Of a stretch of DNA of 6,321 nt, positions 5,507 to 6,321 are shown in pieces; the first letter of the stretch is position 1; each line of letters opens with the position of its first letter. The position numbers were made by a program, and so were the translations under genes. The stretch is from Acidobacteriota bacterium (lineage in GTDB: Bacteria; Acidobacteriota; Terriglobia; UBA7540): contig JAKAWO010000183.1 of NCBI GenBank assembly GCA_021827255.1, positions 1-6,321 of the forward strand, written 5' to 3'. The notes beneath the pieces were generated by a model. It was not told where the DNA came from. It ran no database searches and worked only from the letters and a program-made list of their open reading frames with translations.

Positions 5507-6136
5507 ATGAAGAAAGCGCTCATCGGGCTGGTGGCCATCGTTGCCGTGGTCGCGAGCCTGGCGGTATGGCAAGCTGACCAACCGCGAAAGACGCCACCCG
5601 GGCAGCCGCCGCTCGAGGCGCTCACCGAGCGAAATCTGGCTGACTTCACGAACGCGTTCAATGGGTTTGATTCGAGTGTCCGGCTGGTGCTACTGCTCTC
5701 GCCGACCTGACCCATCTGCTTGCGGGGGGCCTCCGCGACGGAATCCCTGCTAGAAAGAATTCGCCCTTCCAGCCTCCGCGTGCTGGTCGTGTGGGAGCCG
5801 ATTCTGCCGACCGATTGGGAGCCGCCAACGACGGCCGCGCTGGCGCGCATCCATGGACCCCGCGTCGCTCAGTTCTGGGACAAGCATCATCTGGTCGCAA
5901 AGGCGATTGGCGAAGAACTCAACTCCGATCCGAACGGTCCTAAACCTTCCTGCTGCATGGCGCGCGGGTTATTCCTCTTTGGCAAGGGCAGTCTTTGGGA
6001 TCTCGCCGTCATTTTCCCGAAGCAGGCGGTTTGGCACGGCCGAGCGCCCCAGGCTCTCTTCGCCAACGGCCCGGTTGCAGACGTCCAGCCACGCCTTCGC
6101 CGCAAGCTTGGGGCCCTATTGGGGCACGCCAATTAA
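5507..6136 (+). CDS. Candidate selenoprotein: thioredoxin-like with UxxC (in-frame TGA at 5708-5710)
   Basis: Read through one in-frame TGA, this gives a 209-residue protein. Residues 1-22 are a signal peptide or membrane anchor (MKKALIGLVAIVAVVASLAV). A strand RLVLLLSPT then leads into codon 68 = TGA, followed by P-I-C71 and LRGAS. That is where thioredoxin-fold proteins carry CxxC at the start of the first helix, so the TGA replaces the first, nucleophilic cysteine, giving U-P-I-C. Downstream sequence is protein-like: LRVLVVWEPILP (90-101), RVAQFWD (119-125), a second Cys149-Cys150 pair, and LFLFGKGSLWD. ATG at 5507 has GGAG 5 bases upstream, inside the 15-bp gap after the MerT-like gene. 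A SECIS-like hairpin follows the TGA. Probable role: an exported thiol/selenol redox or metal-handling partner of the MerT-like protein. Alternatives: a pseudogene by TGC-to-TGA mutation, or a sequencing error. No selA, selB, selC or selD is in the window. Confidence 0.72.
5708..5738 (+). promoter_or_regulatory. Candidate bacterial SECIS element after the UGA codon
   Basis: After UGA (5708-5710), bases 5720-5727 (UUGCGGGG) pair with 5731-5738 (CUCCGCGA). This is an 8-bp stem with two G-U pairs, closing a GGC loop at 5728-5730. If the top two pairs open, the loop becomes 7 bases starting with GGGG. The loop begins 17 bases after the UGA and has G at its first two positions. As I recall, bacterial SECIS hairpins show a G in the first two loop positions and roughly 16-37 bases between UGA and loop, recognised by SelB. 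The fit was worked out by hand, without a folding program, and GC-rich coding DNA often forms hairpins. Confidence 0.55.
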
Positions 6137-6150
6137 ATCGAATTTTGGGC

Positions 6151-6176
6151 GCGGTTGGCGCAGAGCGCTTGGCCGC
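6151..6176. terminator. Hairpin between convergent genes
   Basis: GCGGTTGGCGC (6151-6161) pairs with 6165-6176 around an AGA loop, giving an 11-bp stem with several G-U pairs and one bulged T at 6170. It starts 15 bases after the TAA of the selenoprotein candidate and lies 56 bases from the stop of the convergent cupredoxin gene. It is placed well for a terminator serving the plus strand or both, but no T-run directly follows on either strand. Confidence 0.35.
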
Positions 6177-6231
6177 CGACATTAACACCACCTCTCGGTC
6201 ACAGCGTGGACGCGACAACCCCCTGAACCCT

Positions 6232-6321
6232 TCAATGGCGGATTTTGGGTTCGACGATCAGCTTGCCTCTCATTTTGAAGTGACCCAAGCCGCAAAAATG
6301 CGAGCAATGGAACGGAAACGT
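6232..6321 (-). CDS. CuA-type cupredoxin / cytochrome c oxidase subunit II-like protein, 3' end only
   Basis: Only the last 29 residues are in the window; the gene continues past the right edge. They read FHCSHFCGLGHFKMRGKL and then IVEPKIRH before a TGA. The pattern C-x3-C-x3-H-x2-M matches the binuclear CuA copper site of cytochrome c oxidase subunit II and nitrous-oxide reductase, with both cysteines, the histidine and the methionine present. The first CuA histidine, expected far upstream, is outside. The protein would act in the periplasm or on the outer face of the membrane. A short tail after the last strand (about 13 residues after the Met) favours a compact subunit II or stand-alone cupredoxin domain. 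It is convergent with the selenoprotein candidate, so it is not in the same operon. It is easily missed because it is cut and short. Confidence 0.75.
   Translation of the reverse strand, partial: TFPFHCSHFCGLGHFKMRGKLIVEPKIRH

Noticed and set aside
5720..6136. Separate gene starting at TTG 5720
   Set aside because: This TTG lies inside the predicted active-site helix (UPICLRGAS), has no Shine-Dalgarno, and would remove the first half of a thioredoxin fold.
1..6321. CRISPR arrays, insertion sequences, rRNA or att sites
   Set aside because: I saw no regularly spaced repeats, transposase motifs, terminal inverted repeats or conserved RNA gene sequences.

Overview
The window looks like chromosomal DNA of a GC-rich soil-type bacterium. 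I favour Acidobacteriota (Solibacter/Bryobacter-like) from the mix of DUF2911, PIG-L deacetylase, an exported esterase and a LarA/DUF2088-type protein, but this is inference from gene content, not a phylogenetic result. Nearly all genes here stop with TGA, so TGA is a normal stop codon in this genome.

Left part (206-3046, minus strand): four tightly packed genes in transcription order, a small exported protein of unknown function (TTG start), an alpha/beta-hydrolase esterase, a DUF2911 protein and a PIG-L/LmbE-type deacetylase. Gaps are 3 bp, a 4-bp overlap and 58 bp. A good sigma-70-like promoter (3080-3108) lies just ahead of the first gene. The first 205 bases hold no gene I can support.

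Middle (3183-4996): a minus-strand LarA-like (DUF2088) protein whose predicted promoter places the transcription start at the start codon (candidate leaderless mRNA). Divergent to it is a short protein made of two ACT domains.

Right part (5138-6321): the most interesting section. A three-helix MerT-like membrane protein is followed 15 bp later by a thioredoxin-like protein whose frame contains an in-frame TGA (5708-5710). It sits exactly where the first cysteine of a CxxC motif should be (U-P-I-C). The same frame stays open for 142 more codons with family-like sequence. Ten bases after the TGA begins an 8-bp hairpin with a G-starting loop, at the spacing expected of a bacterial SECIS element. 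I call this a candidate selenoprotein with a UxxC redox motif, forming a two-gene unit with the MerT-like transporter; an inactivating mutation or sequencing error is the main alternative. The window ends in the 3' end of a convergent minus-strand gene with a complete CuA copper-site motif (C-x3-C-x3-H-x2-M), as in cytochrome c oxidase subunit II or related cupredoxins.
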